A stretch of 64,000 nucleotides of DNA from Cymbomonas tetramitiformis (lineage: Eukaryota; Chlorophyta; Pyramimonadophyceae; Pyramimonadales; Pyramimonadaceae): positions 1-64,000 of the forward strand of contig LGRX02013729.1 of the NCBI GenBank assembly GCA_001247695.2, read 5' to 3'. The translations under genes were made by a program, and so were the position numbers. The notes under the pieces are model-generated. The model saw nothing but the letters and a program-made list of their open reading frames with translations, did not search any database and was not told where the DNA came from. Positions 9,718 to 21,870 of this stretch are shown piece after piece; the first letter of the stretch is position 1; each line of letters begins with the position of its first letter.

Positions 9718-12700
9718 ATGGGGGCGAACCGTGGAGCAAAGGCTGTCAACAAAGCTCTTTCGAAGAAGAAAGAAGAGAATGTAGTGAAATGTGTGGTCCG
9801 CGATTGTGCGGTCCCGAAAACTATTGCACCGAAGATCCAATGCAAGACGTGCCAGGGCTACTTTCATTTCGCGTGTTCTAACGATCAGGAGGTTGGAGTA
9901 GAATGCAAGCAGTGTGGTCCTCGGCCTGGGAAGTGCGTTTATTGCAAGAAAAGCGCGACCATTATGACTTGTAGTGTTTGTAGAGGTGGTTTCCATCCTT
10001 CATGTCAGCGAAGATTCGGGACGGCCGATTGTGGTATGCTCACAATGCAAAAGAACTGTGGGCGCAAGGAGTGCGAGCAGCAATCAGAGTGTACTGCTGC
10101 TGAAGTGGAGGGAGATGCCACCGAGGCCACCGTTGAAACGCTGGCCTCAATTCACGCTCCCCGCGCGTTGCGGGGCTTGGCCAAGGAAGCGCAGAGTTCT
10201 CGAAGAAAGTCCTTGGACTGGCCTACTTGCGCGCCGAAGACCGGCGACGCTGGTGAGCACATTTTTCAAAGTGGTCCAATAATTGACCGTGTAATGAGTT
10301 TTTAGTTCTATTTATGTTTCTCGTCCTACTTGTGTAAACGCGCATGGTTTTGGTGTTGTATGAATTAGGTGGGCTCGCCACGGGATCGCAACTGCCTCCT
10401 CCGCCCTCACCCCCACCGCCAGCAGCTGACGAGTGCTGCTATATCTGCGAGAAGGATGATGGACGTGGAGTGCACAGGTGCTCGCACTGCGGTGCGCAGT
10501 ACCACAACATGTGCCTTTTGAGCAAGGGCATAGAAGAGGTGTGCTGCTGTGGTAGGCCGGAGTGCATGGCGAAACGCACGGCCTACCCAACCTCGCAAGC
10601 GGAGGAAGACGCTCTGGCAAAAAAAGGTGCTATGCTGCTGGAAGGCGCCTTCCAGCAGAGTTTGCCGTTGCTTGCGGTGCCGTCGGCGTCGGCTCCCCCG
10701 CCCCTTGTTGAAGCGGCCACACCCGAGGGCGTTCAGGGGGGTGCAGAGGAGCCGTCGGGAGGGGCGGAGCAACCCGCGGATGCTCCCGCCCCCACCAGCA
10801 CGGAGGTGCCCGCACCCGACACCGCAGGGCTGGTAGTGAACGCGCCGTCGGGAGGGACGGCTCAACCCGCGGATGCTCCCGCCCCCACGAGCACGGAGGT
10901 GCCCGCACCCAAGACCGCGGGGGATGGTACCGGACGCGCCGTCGGGATCGGCGGACGAACCCGCGGACACTCCGGCACCTCCCTTGTCCATGCTCTCGGA
11001 GTTCTCGGCAGCGGCTCCCCCACCCCTTGAAGCGGCCACACTCGAGGTCGTTGAGGGGGGTGTAGAGGAGCCGTCGGGAGCGGCGGCTCAACCCGCGGAT
11101 GCTCCCGCCCCCACGAGCACGGGAGTGCCCGCACCCGAGACCGCGGGGGTGGTACTGGACGCGCCGTCGGGAGGGACGGAGCAACCCGCGGACACTCCGG
11201 CACCACCTGCCTTGCCCTCGGTTGCGGAGCCGTCGGCATCGGCGGCCCCGCCCCTTGTTGAAGTGGGAGCGGCGGAGCAACCCACGAACACTCCCGCACA
11301 GGCATTGCCCGTGCGTGACCGTCAGCGGAAGGCCAGTCTGTGGAAGGACCTGGATCTGCCGCAACGTGTTCACGAGTACAACAAGTACATCAACTTTAGG
11401 CCGCGGTATGTGTATTGCGACGGTTTTGGTGATAAGGAGGGATACGCCGAGAAATCGAACGGGAAATTCTCGTACGGCGGAGTGGTGTTTCACCAGGGTC
11501 ACTCGGGGGGGTATGTGGTAGGCTCAATCCTGCACATAAAGAATAAAGGGTGGTTTGTCGATTGCGGGGGGCCAATCGATGGGCCGAACGCCGACCCGGA
11601 GATGTTTCACACCTTCCGCATGAACAAGCTGAACGTGGGCGTAACGGACAAAGCCCGAGGTGAGGCTTACTTCCGTGGCAATGAGAAGATCGACCAAGTG
11701 TTCCAGGTCCTCAGGAAGTTTGTGCCACAACAGATTGCGGTGGAAAAAGCGAAGGGCTTGCAGGGGGGCGTGTCGGTGACGGCCCCGTTGAGGCAGGTGA
11801 ATACGGCGGACCAGGGAACATATCAAACTTTTATGTCGTACGGCCAACACTCAAAAATTCCATCGGCCAAGTTTCGGCCATCTCGGCCAAAATCTAAAAT
11901 TGCCCGCCGCAGGCGCAAAATTTTAATTCTAAGTATGGCAATATCATAAAAATCGCACAATTTCGGGAAAATTTTCAAAATTTTACATAATTCGTCTCGG
12001 CCAACAAGCAAAAGCACCCTCGGCCAAACCTCGGCCTCAGCCTTCATCGTACGGCCACAGACCGGCCATAGGAGGTTGATATGTTCCAGGGTAGATATCT
12101 TCCGCGGAGGTGACTCGGCCCGCATTGGGAATTTACTTCGGCCACATTTCGGCCCGTCTCGGCCCGAACCCAAAATTGCCCGCCGCAGGTGCAAAATTTT
12201 AATTTTAAGTATGACAATTTGTCAAAAATCGATAAAATTTGGGAAATTTATCGATTTTCCCCTCAATGCGACTCGGCCCATCCGCAACTTTTCCTTCGGC
12301 CCGCCTTCGGCCCGGGCCTCCGTGACACGGCCCCGGGCCGGCCAATCCCAGGAAGATATCTTCCCTGATATGTTCCCTGCGGCGGACCGGGTGAAGTTAG
12401 GAGCGAGCGTTACCCGTGACGACTACCTCTTCGTGGACAAGGACGCGGCATCGGTTGCCCCTAGCCGTGGGGGCGCGGGTTCCGAGGGGGATACGGTCAC
12501 GGAGGATGCACCGCATGAGACAATTGCGTCTAAAGGGGCCTCAGGAAGGAAGCGCATGAGGTCGGATTTGACTGACGGCTACACCTTGCAGAAGCGGGTT
12601 GCCGCGCCTGCGCACCTGGCCGTTCCACACCGAAGGGGGAGCCAAGCACCGAGCGACGTGTCGGGTAGGGCACTTGATGCTGGCACGGGGAAAGGCACGG

Positions 12701-13825
12701 GGAAAGCTGGAGGTGGTCGTTCTCGAGACCGGAGGTCAAGTGTCGGCAGTGGGGTGCTGGCGGTCCCACTGGCGGCGCAGGTGGAGGTAGAGGAAGGAAG
12801 AAGTGGACCTGTGCAGGTGGGCGTGACGAGTGAACAGTTGGAGGAGCTGTTGAGGAAGCAGGGAGAGGAGTTTGGTCGGAGCTTGGAAGCGTTGGAGCAG
12901 AGACAGCAGAGCGCACTGGACCGGCGCTTAGAGCTGGAGCGCGCTAGTTTGGAGACGCTCGTGCCGCAAGTGCCGGCCTCTGAGGAACCGCGACCGGCAC
13001 CTGCGGCGTCGGCGACGCCCACGGCGGAGCAAGGGACGGAGGGTGGAGCCCGTGTCTCCGAAGGGGTGCAGATGGTGCCCCCGCTACCATCACTGATATC
13101 AAGTCCGGAAGCAGTTCGTCAGGGCGTCCCGCAGGCCCAGCAGCAGGAGGAACTCCTCCTGGCCCAGCAACTGCAGCAACTCCCACAGTCCCAGTCTCAG
13201 GTTCATCAGGTGCGGCAGCCCCAGCAGTTTCAGCAGGTGCTGCCGCCTCAGCAGCTTCAACAGCCGCAGCAGCCCTTGCAGCTGCAGCAACTCCCGCAGC
13301 CCCCGTCTCAGCTTCAACAGGTGCTGCCGCCCCAGCAGCTTCAACAGCCGCAGCAGCCCCTGCAGCTGCAGCAACTCCCGCAGCCCCAGTCTCAGCTTCA
13401 ACAGGTGCAGCTACCCCAGCACGCAGCTTCAACAGATGCAGCAGCTCCAGCAGCTTCAACCGATGCTGCAGCCCCAGCAGCTTCAACCGGTGCAGCAGCC
13501 TCAGCAGCTTCAACAGCTGCAAGAACTCCAGCAATCAGCAATCCAACTCCAGCAGCAGCTCTCGCAGCTTCAGCAATCCTACCAGCTGCAACCACAATTG
13601 CTCGCGCAACCCCAGCTATTCGCGCAACCCCAGCTATTCGCGCAACCACCGCAACTCCTCGCGCAACCCCAGCTGCTCGCGCAACCGCAGTTGCTCGCCC
13701 AACCACAGCAGCTCGCCCAACCAGCACAGCAGCTTTTCACCCTGACCGCGGATCAATTGCAGGACCTTGCTCGTGGGGCTTCACGCTCACGTGTTTCCTT
13801 GGAAGAGCTGTTCGACAGGCGCTAG
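9718..13825 (+). CDS. PHD-like zinc-cluster, Gln-rich hypothetical protein (interrupted)
   Basis: Family not recognised. Exon 1 is 9718-10252 and exon 2 starts at 10369; the GT-AG intron keeps frame. Exon 1 has two PHD-like clusters (CVVRDC...CKTC..HFAC...CKQC; CVYCKK...CSVC..HPSC). A third follows the intron (CYICEKDDGRGVHRCSHC..HNMC). Then come Pro/Ala-rich repeats (10680-11300) and a unique domain (11330-11810, containing GWFVDCGGPIDGPN). After a nested-MITE insertion there are a basic segment, a coiled coil (about 12830-12960) and a Gln/Pro/Leu-rich tail ending SLEELFDRR. Two single-base frame breaks are visible, in a G run near 10920 and in the Gln repeat near 13420. It is either a decaying host gene or an unknown element's gene. 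The three zinc clusters suggest chromatin or protein binding. Confidence 0.6.
11812..12379. mobile_element. hAT-type MITE in coding sequence (outer)
   Basis: Terminal repeats CAGGGAACATATC/GATATGTTCCCTG with a perfect 8-bp duplication CGGCGGAC (11804-11811 and 12380-12387), as in hAT elements. A reverse-complement copy of the same MITE lies at 35112-35390. It interrupts the reading frame of the 9718-13825 gene. The flanking coding frames join exactly (VNTAD then RVKLG) when the element and one duplication are discounted. Confidence 0.92.
12087..12367. mobile_element. Second hAT MITE nested in first MITE's terminal repeat
   Basis: Terminal repeats CAGGGTAGATATCTTCC/GGAAGATATCTTCCCTG, with 8-bp duplication ATATGTTC at 12079-12086 and 12368-12375. 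It landed inside the right terminal repeat of the outer MITE. The two share the core AAAATTGCCCGCCGCAGG and repeated CTCGGCC motifs but differ in the inner part of the ends, so they are sister subfamilies. Confidence 0.9.
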
Positions 13826-15000
13826 CTTAGAAATCGTTTGCCTAGCTAAAAGTGCTATTGAGCTGTCCCGAGAGCCGTATCTTGGTGCTTCGTGCTACAG
13901 CAAGCTGCAATTTTGCATAACTGTAATAATCTGACACTACGCTCATCATGTCACTTGCAAGTATTCATACATTAGGTTGTGTATGAACATTGGAATATAA
14001 GCATGGAAATGCACTTGCATATTGAATTGCTCTTTATTTTCAAAACATCGCCCGTGTGCATGACACGGCAACCATCCTGATATTTGCAGTGAACAAATTG
14101 GTCCCGCGCGGCTCCTGCAAAACCCAAAATATCAAAATATTGCATTATTTTGTTTCTACGAACCTTCTCCGATGTTCTCCAAAAATATTAAATCACATAA
14201 TATCATTTCCCGCTTGTTATTGGCCTTGTAGCAACACATTCATATGCCGCGCATGCATGCCAAGTGCAAAACACGATTTCCTGCTGTTTGCAGTGACCAA
14301 AATGGCCCCGCACGACTACTCAAAAACCCTAAACGTCAAAATTTTATATTTTTGAGTTGGTCCAAACCTTCTCCAAACTTCTCCAAAAGTATCAAACCGT
14401 GTAATATCATCATTTCCCGAAATTGTGCACTTTATAGCGGACCCCGCATACGCCGAACCCCCTCTCACAACTAATATTTCACCCACACCACCCCGCCAGC
14501 AACCCTAAAACCCTAAAATATTGGATATGCAACTTTTTACTGCCTTCTACTATCATGTTGCACCTTCCCAAACCTTGTAACGGCCTTTTATAAACTTATT
14601 AATGTGTCGCGCAAGCATTCCATGTGCACAACTTGATTCCCTGGTATTTGCAGTAAACGAAATGGCCCCGCACGGCTACTCCGTCCAAAACCCGAAATGT
14701 CAAAATTTTACATTTTTGAGTTTGTCCAAACCTTCTCCAAACTTCTCCAACCTTCTAACACTTCTAAATGTCATTTTTTTGAAAAATCGTCAAATTATGC
14801 ATAAACGTACCACCCACACATGCCGCATGCCGCATGTGTAGCCATAATGTATACGAAGCCGCTATCGTGATCAGGCTGGCATACATGTATACATATGCAT
14901 GTATTTTATGACCATCACGTTTTTAATGCAATGGTGATCGATCATGAATACACTGACATATGATGTGTGCAATGCATGTCGATTCATGTATACACTGTTA
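13826..15000. repeat. Three dispersed degenerate repeats, no gene seen
   Basis: AT-rich sequence with three related blocks at about 14045-14220, 14240-14400 and 14600-14790. Each has ...CATGCCAAGTGCAAAAC-like, TTTGCAGTGA(C/A)CAAAATGG, CCCCGCACG(A/G)CTACTC and CCAAACCTTCTCC segments. Spacing is irregular. No open frame shows protein-like character. Confidence 0.65.
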
Positions 15001-15600
15001 TAATGCGCATTTAGTATGCGCCTGCCGATTATGAAAGCACATTGTGCTATACAACCATCACCGTGAATCATGTGCCATTTGGAATTATATAATGTCCGCT
15101 GCGACATGGTGATGCAGTTTGGCCATAATCACGCCAATGCTGATGTACTGTATAATATACGGTCGTACAATACGACAGCGCGCATCATTCATGTGTGCGC
15201 ATATACTGTGTTTCTCGCGCTTCTCTATTCTCGTTGCGTATGACGAGTATCGCTGATGCTCATATTTTGCACGCGCGTCTTGTTCCTGCATATTGTATAA
15301 TGATTCGCGCATTGCGCATCTGTACAGTTTATCACAGGACATGTGTGCGATGTGTGTAACCTGTGTATGAGCACACCTCGTCGTCGCTGTCGGTCGCTGA
15401 TATACTGTGTATATTCAATCAAGCGTCTGATTTTCGAAATTATGCCGCGCGCTTATGCTCCGCAGCTGCAATGAAATGTTGGCAAGTATGGTCGCTGATG
15501 CGATTATCAAAATGCGATTTATTTGAACGTCGCTGCGCCTTATACACTGTATCCGAAACACGTATACGCTGTTTGCACTCGGGTCTGTTGCCTCTGTTCT
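15001..15600. other. Intergenic, no feature recognised
   Basis: AT-rich, with many short self-complementary ATGCAT/ATATAC-like words and ORFs of 65-85 codons on both strands that look random. Nothing can be supported here. Confidence 0.4.
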
Positions 15601-15906
15601 CGGCGTGGACGATTTAGAATACCACTGTGACGGTCCTGTATGGACCAGATGTTTAGCACGGTTATTATTGAACAGTAACAACTTACTTGAGCGACGACGG
15701 CTCGGTCTCCCATGGCTGTGCTTCACAGCTTGGCGATGAGCCAGACGGGCCGAGCTCGGTAGTGTCGCCTGTCCGGCCGGCTGTTGGCTGACGCCGGGCT
15801 TGCGGAGCCCGACTTTAATTTTTACTAATGGTGTGCGCCACCGCGGCTCCGGCCGCCAGCCAGCAGTTCGTTCGGTGGTGTTGGTTCTCCTCACGGCTGC
15901 CCCGAC

Positions 15907-16206
15907 TTGCCGGTCGGTGGTGTGCGGACACATGCCGGTGACCCCGCTCAGCCAGTCGGTGGTGTGGGATTACCTCACCCGACGGCTCTCACAATCGAGC
16001 AGGAGCGCCGCCCGGGGCGGTATCAGGGAGTCCATGACTCCGTGTTGGGGGGATGGATCCCACCCTCTCCCGCCCATGTCGGAGGCACCGCCACATCGCA
16101 CGACGACGACGAGGAGGAGGGTGAACCCTCTTCGATCGGCATCGCCTGCTCGCCGTCAAATTTCCTGACACACGATTCACCGGCTGCGGGTACAGTGGAC
16201 TTATAG
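15907..16206 (+). pseudogene. Probable gag C-terminal fragment
   Basis: Open frame ending in an acidic tail (SHDDDEEEGEPSS, then a short run to the stop at 16206). Its place just before the 3' non-coding block and LTR parallels the acidic gag C-termini of TR-GAG-2 and TR-GAG-3. No conserved gag core is visible in what remains. Confidence 0.4.
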
Positions 16207-16510
16207 GCGTGCCTATACAGCTCCGCCGTGCCACACCACGGCCCGCGATGCGCCACAGTGGCTCGAGTTGCTTCGCACGTGCCTGCTCTATGCTTAGCCA
16301 CCATTGAATGTGCAGAAGACCCCAAAGTGGGTATATTTAGGATTTTGCTATCAGTATTCTGCAGTGTTGAGTGACAACTTCTCTCTAACACTGTAGGTTG
16401 GGACAACCGCCCTGCCATGATGGACAGGCATCCCACTAGCAAATCCGTTTGGACCGAAGCTGAGTAGGTCTTTGTTGATTTTCACTGTTCACTGATCCCT
16501 AGTCTCCGCT

Positions 16511-16528
16511 CACCACCCTAGGTGGGTG
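16511..16528 (+). promoter_or_regulatory. Palindrome abutting 3' LTR of TR-GAG-1
   Basis: CACCACCCTAGGTGGGTG ends exactly one base before the LTR start TGCTGGA at 16529. Equivalent palindromes touch the 3' LTR in TR-GAG-2 (37586-37602) and TR-GAG-3 (40167-40185, minus). The position is where a polypurine tract primer would be expected. Confidence 0.6.
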
Positions 16529-16800
16529 TGCTGGATACGACACCCTGCCTGAATTCAGGTGTAGTAGGTGAGTGACAGTAGACTAGTAGTACGGCTATAG
16601 TTATCACGCCAACCCTCAACTACTTAAGGGGCTGGTTTATCATTTTATGCACCTTATACATTTTCACCACACACGGTTCAACCTCCACTGGTTAGAGTGT
16701 TCAGGCACTTATCGAACTATCGATACCGAGCCTGGCCGTGCAAAGGTGGTATCGCGCGGCACTCCCGCCCCTCGGAGCGGAGCGCGAAGGTGGCGATTAC

Positions 16801-17622
16801 GGACACTGCCGCCCCAGCGTGTTATCTAATTTAGAATTTTGAGAATTTCGTGTCGAGTTTAAAAGAATTAATCTTTGCTAGCTTGAGGGTGGGTGGGTGG
16901 GTGGGTGGGGGGCTTTGGGCCTTTCGGGTGGAAAAAAGGTGGAGGGGACGTAGACTGTGGGCTGCTTTTGGTCGATATTCCTCATCGAATTCGGATTTAG
17001 AGTATTTTATTTGAATAATTTCAACCCCCTGCAACAATATATGTACATATAATCCCTTTTCATGTATGTATGACTATTTAGGCTCGATATTGGCCATGGC
17101 CGAATTACAAGGGTCCGCCTCAGGTACAAAATGCTTGCTTAGACTGGCATCTCAGTACATTTGTGACTTCTCGTTTTGGGGAAACTTCTGGTATACTTAA
17201 AACTAGGCACTGTAATATTGAGTGAAGTGAAAGGATAGGAGCAACTCCTTCACACCTCAAAGCAACCTATCCTGCGCAAGTTTATCGACACCAGGCACAA
17301 GATTTCAAAAAATTTTCATGCCCTAGTGAATCTGATCACGAGAAGGGAATACTGCTACGATCTTGAGGCCGGTAACATGGATAAAAATTCTTGGGATCGA
17401 AAGATTAAAGTGCACTATAATCGTGGGACGTCACTGTCCGTACTGAACCCAGCCTGAGACAATAGGGGAATGATAGGGAGGTACTAGCTACAAGCCCCGC
17501 ACTCACATTAGAAGACTAACTTTTGACTGTACGCAGAGAAATGACAATACCACTTCGACTTGTGCCTAACGCCTTTGCGATTCGCTGCGAGGTGTTTTTG
17601 GGCTACTTTTATGTTCGTTTCC
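16801..17622. other. Intergenic with GGTG microsatellite
   Basis: No gene. A (GGTG)n tract lies at about 16886-16910. The stretch 17100-17620 just downstream of the ADH gene (which reads leftward) would contain its 3' untranslated region. No repeat family recognised. Confidence 0.5.
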
Positions 17623-19756
<2,134 letters not shown>

Positions 19757-19830
19757 GCCTGAGTAGCTCAAACGGCAGAGCGCTCGCCCGGCATGCGAGA
19801 GGTCCGGGGATCGATTCCCGGCCTGGCTCA
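19757..19830 (+). tRNA. tRNA-Ala-like (anticodon GGC), acceptor stem poor
   Basis: The body matches eukaryotic tRNA-Ala: D-arm GCTCAAACGGCAGAGC, anticodon stem CTCGC/GCGAG and T-loop with ATCGAT typical of tRNA-Ala. A pol III terminator CTTTTT follows. The anticodon loop CCGGCAT reads GGC with C at position 33, where U is expected. The acceptor strands GCCTGAG and CCTGGCT do not pair well (about 5 of 7 with a one-base shift). GGC is unusual for eukaryotic tRNA-Ala. Pseudogene or tRNA-derived SINE head is as likely as a functional gene. A second A-box-like word, TGGTCTAGCGG, follows at about 19846. Confidence 0.55.
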
Positions 19831-19964
19831 CCTTTTTCGGGCTTCTGGTCTAGCGGTACAGTTCCTGTTTCCCCATGAGGTTATGGGCCCACCACGCTTC
19901 CATTGCGCCTCGCGGTTGTGTGGTTGTGCCACGTATACACTTCAGAGTGAGGTTGTGTCACGAG

Positions 19965-20246
19965 NNNNNNNNNNNNNNNNNNNNNNNNNNNNNNNNNNNN
20001 NNNNNNNNNNNNNNNNNNNNNNNNNNNNNNNNNNNNNNNNNNNNNNNNNNNNNNNNNNNNNNNNNNNNNNNNNNNNNNNNNNNNNNNNNNNNNNNNNNNN
20101 NNNNNNNNNNNNNNNNNNNNNNNNNNNNNNNNNNNNNNNNNNNNNNNNNNNNNNNNNNNNNNNNNNNNNNNNNNNNNNNNNNNNNNNNNNNNNNNNNNNN
20201 NNNNNNNNNNNNNNNNNNNNNNNNNNNNNNNNNNNNNNNNNNNNNN
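19965..20246. other. Assembly gap (282 N)
   Basis: Run of undetermined bases. It removes the 3' part of the minus-strand gene that starts at 20516. Confidence 1.
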
Positions 20247-20516
20247 TAGTTGAGCTTCGAACGCGCTTCGAGCCCCCTTGCGCCTTTTTTTGCTCCCTTC
20301 CCCCCCTCCCTCCTCATCGTCCTCGTCGTCTTCCTTCGCCCTTTTCTTGCCTTTGTCGAGGAAAGCCAATGGGGTTTCCTCGATCCCTTTGGGCTCGCTA
20401 GGTGTCCCCTTTGCCCTCACCTTCGCAACGTAGTCAACGAAGCCCTCGTGCGTATGCTCAACGCCAAACAGCTCGCAACTTTCTACATACTCAGTTTGCA
20501 ACTCTTTGACTGACAT
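20247..20516 (-). CDS. Lysine-rich hypothetical protein, 5' part (cut by gap)
   Basis: Starts MSVKELQTEYVESCELFGVE. The first 90 residues end in a strongly charged stretch (KKRAKEDDEDDEEGGG, SKKRRKG) that looks like a nuclear-localisation or nucleic-acid-binding tail, then run into the gap. Family not recognised. It starts about 350 bp from a divergently oriented tRNA-like hairpin locus, the same arrangement as the minus-strand gene at 58336-59160. Confidence 0.5.
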
Positions 20517-20517
20517 T

Positions 20518-20580
20518 TTTCTTACACCTCTGCTGGCTTTTCTTACACCTCTGCTGGCTTTGTTTACACCTCTGCTGGCT
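20518..20580. repeat. About 20-bp tandem repeat, 3 copies
   Basis: Three copies of TTACACCTCTGCTGGCT separated by 4-6 bases, directly upstream of the start codon at 20516 (-). Could be promoter-proximal; no known motif. Confidence 0.8.
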
Positions 20581-20870
20581 AGGGCGGCTGCTGGAACGTC
20601 AACGTGCTTCCAGAAGGCCTTCCGTACGTTGCCGTGATGCGCTGGGTATTACCATGCATCGTGCACGCATGTTGGCCTCATGTGTCGGGCGCATTGCACC
20701 TGCGACGACCGACCGTTTGGAAATGCATTTTGAAATTTCGTCCATCGTCCATCTCGATTGTCATCGCGCTCTTTTTCTTTTTTTGGGGGGGGGACGTCTA
20801 ACCCCCCTTTTCATTTGTGTTCATACGTCACTGTACTGTAGTCCAATACGCAACATCTTTTCAATCTCGT

Positions 20871-21012
20871 TGTCATAATGGTCTAGTGGTTGGCCGTCGG
20901 TCTTAAAAGCCTGAGGTAGTGGGTTCGAGTCCCACTGGAGGTATACACCTTGTCTGCGAGGAGTTGAGCTCCTCCTCGCTGGCGAAGTGTACCACCTCCA
21001 TCTAAAGGTCAA
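20871..21012 (+). ncRNA. tRNA-like locus with acceptor strand displaced downstream
   Basis: A tRNA body is visible: A box TGGTCTAGTGG (20879), D-stem GGTC/GGCC and a perfect T-arm GTGGG-TTCGAGT-CCCAC (20919-20935) with a consensus B box. The 7 bases after the T-arm, TGGAGGT (20936-20942), do not pair with anything just 5' of the D-arm. They pair perfectly with ACCTCCA at 20994-21000, about 50 bases downstream, and between them lies a further stem (TACAC/GTGTA, GCGAGGAG/CTCCTCGC). Upstream TGTCAT (20871) also pairs with ATGACA (21012). Candidates: circularly permuted tRNA-like gene, or tRNA-headed SINE with a structured tail. Confidence 0.6.
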
Positions 21013-21156
21013 TGACAGCCTTTTTTATCCAGGCCATCTCAGGGGTCATTTTGGGGGTACTTCTTGAGTTACGATTTCGGCCGTTCGATTCACGAACGAG
21101 GGGTGCAGATTCTCCTAAAAATTAAAATTCCAAAATTGTTTCCCCGAAAATCGTTC
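21013..21156. other. Intergenic, nothing recognised
   Basis: Short stretch between the tRNA-like locus and the foldback element. It contains the self-complementary word GTTCGATTCACGAAC and no gene. Confidence 0.4.
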
Positions 21157-21408
21157 AATCTGTTCAATACTACTGCAATACGTGAGGGCTCATTCTAATA
21201 CGTTAGCGATTGCAGGCGTATTGAAATGGCGTATTGGAGATGTATTGAAAAAGTGCCAGGTCAGCTTTGCGACGATCCGTCTGACCTGGCACTGGCAAAG
21301 CTGACATCATCATTTTTCAATACATCTCCAATACGCCATTTCAATACGCCTGTAATCGCTAACGTATTGCAGTGAGCCCTCACGTATTGAAGTAGTATTG
21401 AACAGATT
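21157..21408. mobile_element. Foldback element with ~95-bp inverted arms
   Basis: Left arm (about 21157-21252) and right arm (about 21313-21408) are near-perfect reverse complements, containing AATACGTTAGCGATTGCAGG and its complement. The loop has a second small stem (GTGCCAGGTCAG/CTGACCTGGCAC). No obvious target duplication. Typical of foldback MITEs and able to form a long RNA hairpin. Confidence 0.85.
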
Positions 21409-21474
21409 CTCCTCTACAAAGTTTTTTTAAATTTTTGTAAAGGTCAATATGCGTGCAACCGCGTGCAACCGCCT

Positions 21475-21592
21475 GCAGGGCTCAAGGCAGGGATCACTTC
21501 AATACGTGAGGGCTCACTTCAATACGTGAGGGCTCACTTCAATACGTGAGGGCTCAAGACCTTGAGCCCTGCCTTTAGCCCCCCCTTTCAGT
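21475..21592. repeat. 20-bp tandem repeat between inverted flanks
   Basis: Three exact copies of CACTTCAATACGTGAGGGCT lie between GGGCTCAAGGCAGGG (21477) and its imperfect complement CCCTGCCTTTAGCCCC. The repeated unit's CAATACGTGAGGGCTCA is also present in the arms of the foldback element 70 bp to the left. Confidence 0.8.
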
Positions 21593-21870
21593 ATGCTGCG
21601 GAAGTGTTGAAGTGAGCCCTAAAAAAGTTGAAAAAACATGTTCTTCAATTCTGGTAAGACTTGTTATAATTATGGACTCAGGAGCTATATTTTGCGACAT
21701 AGCTTGTGTGCGTTTTTTGTGGGGGGGGTCCGAAAACCTACTTTTGGGTTACTTGAAAGTTCCTTCAGCATATCGTCAATATGTCCGCAGTATATGTCCA
21801 ACATATTACAGCATAGTTGCAGTACATTTTCGAAGGGTGATGGGCGTGGTAAAGGGGACTTCAATGCAGT

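Larger units (their letters stand above)
15640..16800 (+). mobile_element. TR-GAG-1, 3' end of a gag-only LTR element
   Basis: The order matches the 3' part of TR-GAG-2 (37237-37653): an acidic C-terminal reading frame, a non-coding block with GACAACCGCCCTGCCATGAT (compare GGAACAGCCCTGCCAGAAAG at 37481), a palindrome, then TGCTGGA, the LTR start. The LTR begins at 16529; its far end is not identifiable. Several GCCAGTCGGTGGTG-like words occur at 15860-15970. The 5' half is missing or too diverged to recognise. Confidence 0.55.

Noticed and set aside
16705..16740. ATCGATACCGAGCC as the missing right end of hAT-3
   Set aside because: It matches the expected terminus partly but lies 23 kb left of the element on the wrong side, and lacks the ATCGAGAT duplication.
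19757..19830. Calling a fully functional tRNA-Ala
   Set aside because: Acceptor strands pair poorly, C replaces U33 and GGC is not the usual eukaryotic Ala anticodon, so it is listed only as tRNA-Ala-like.
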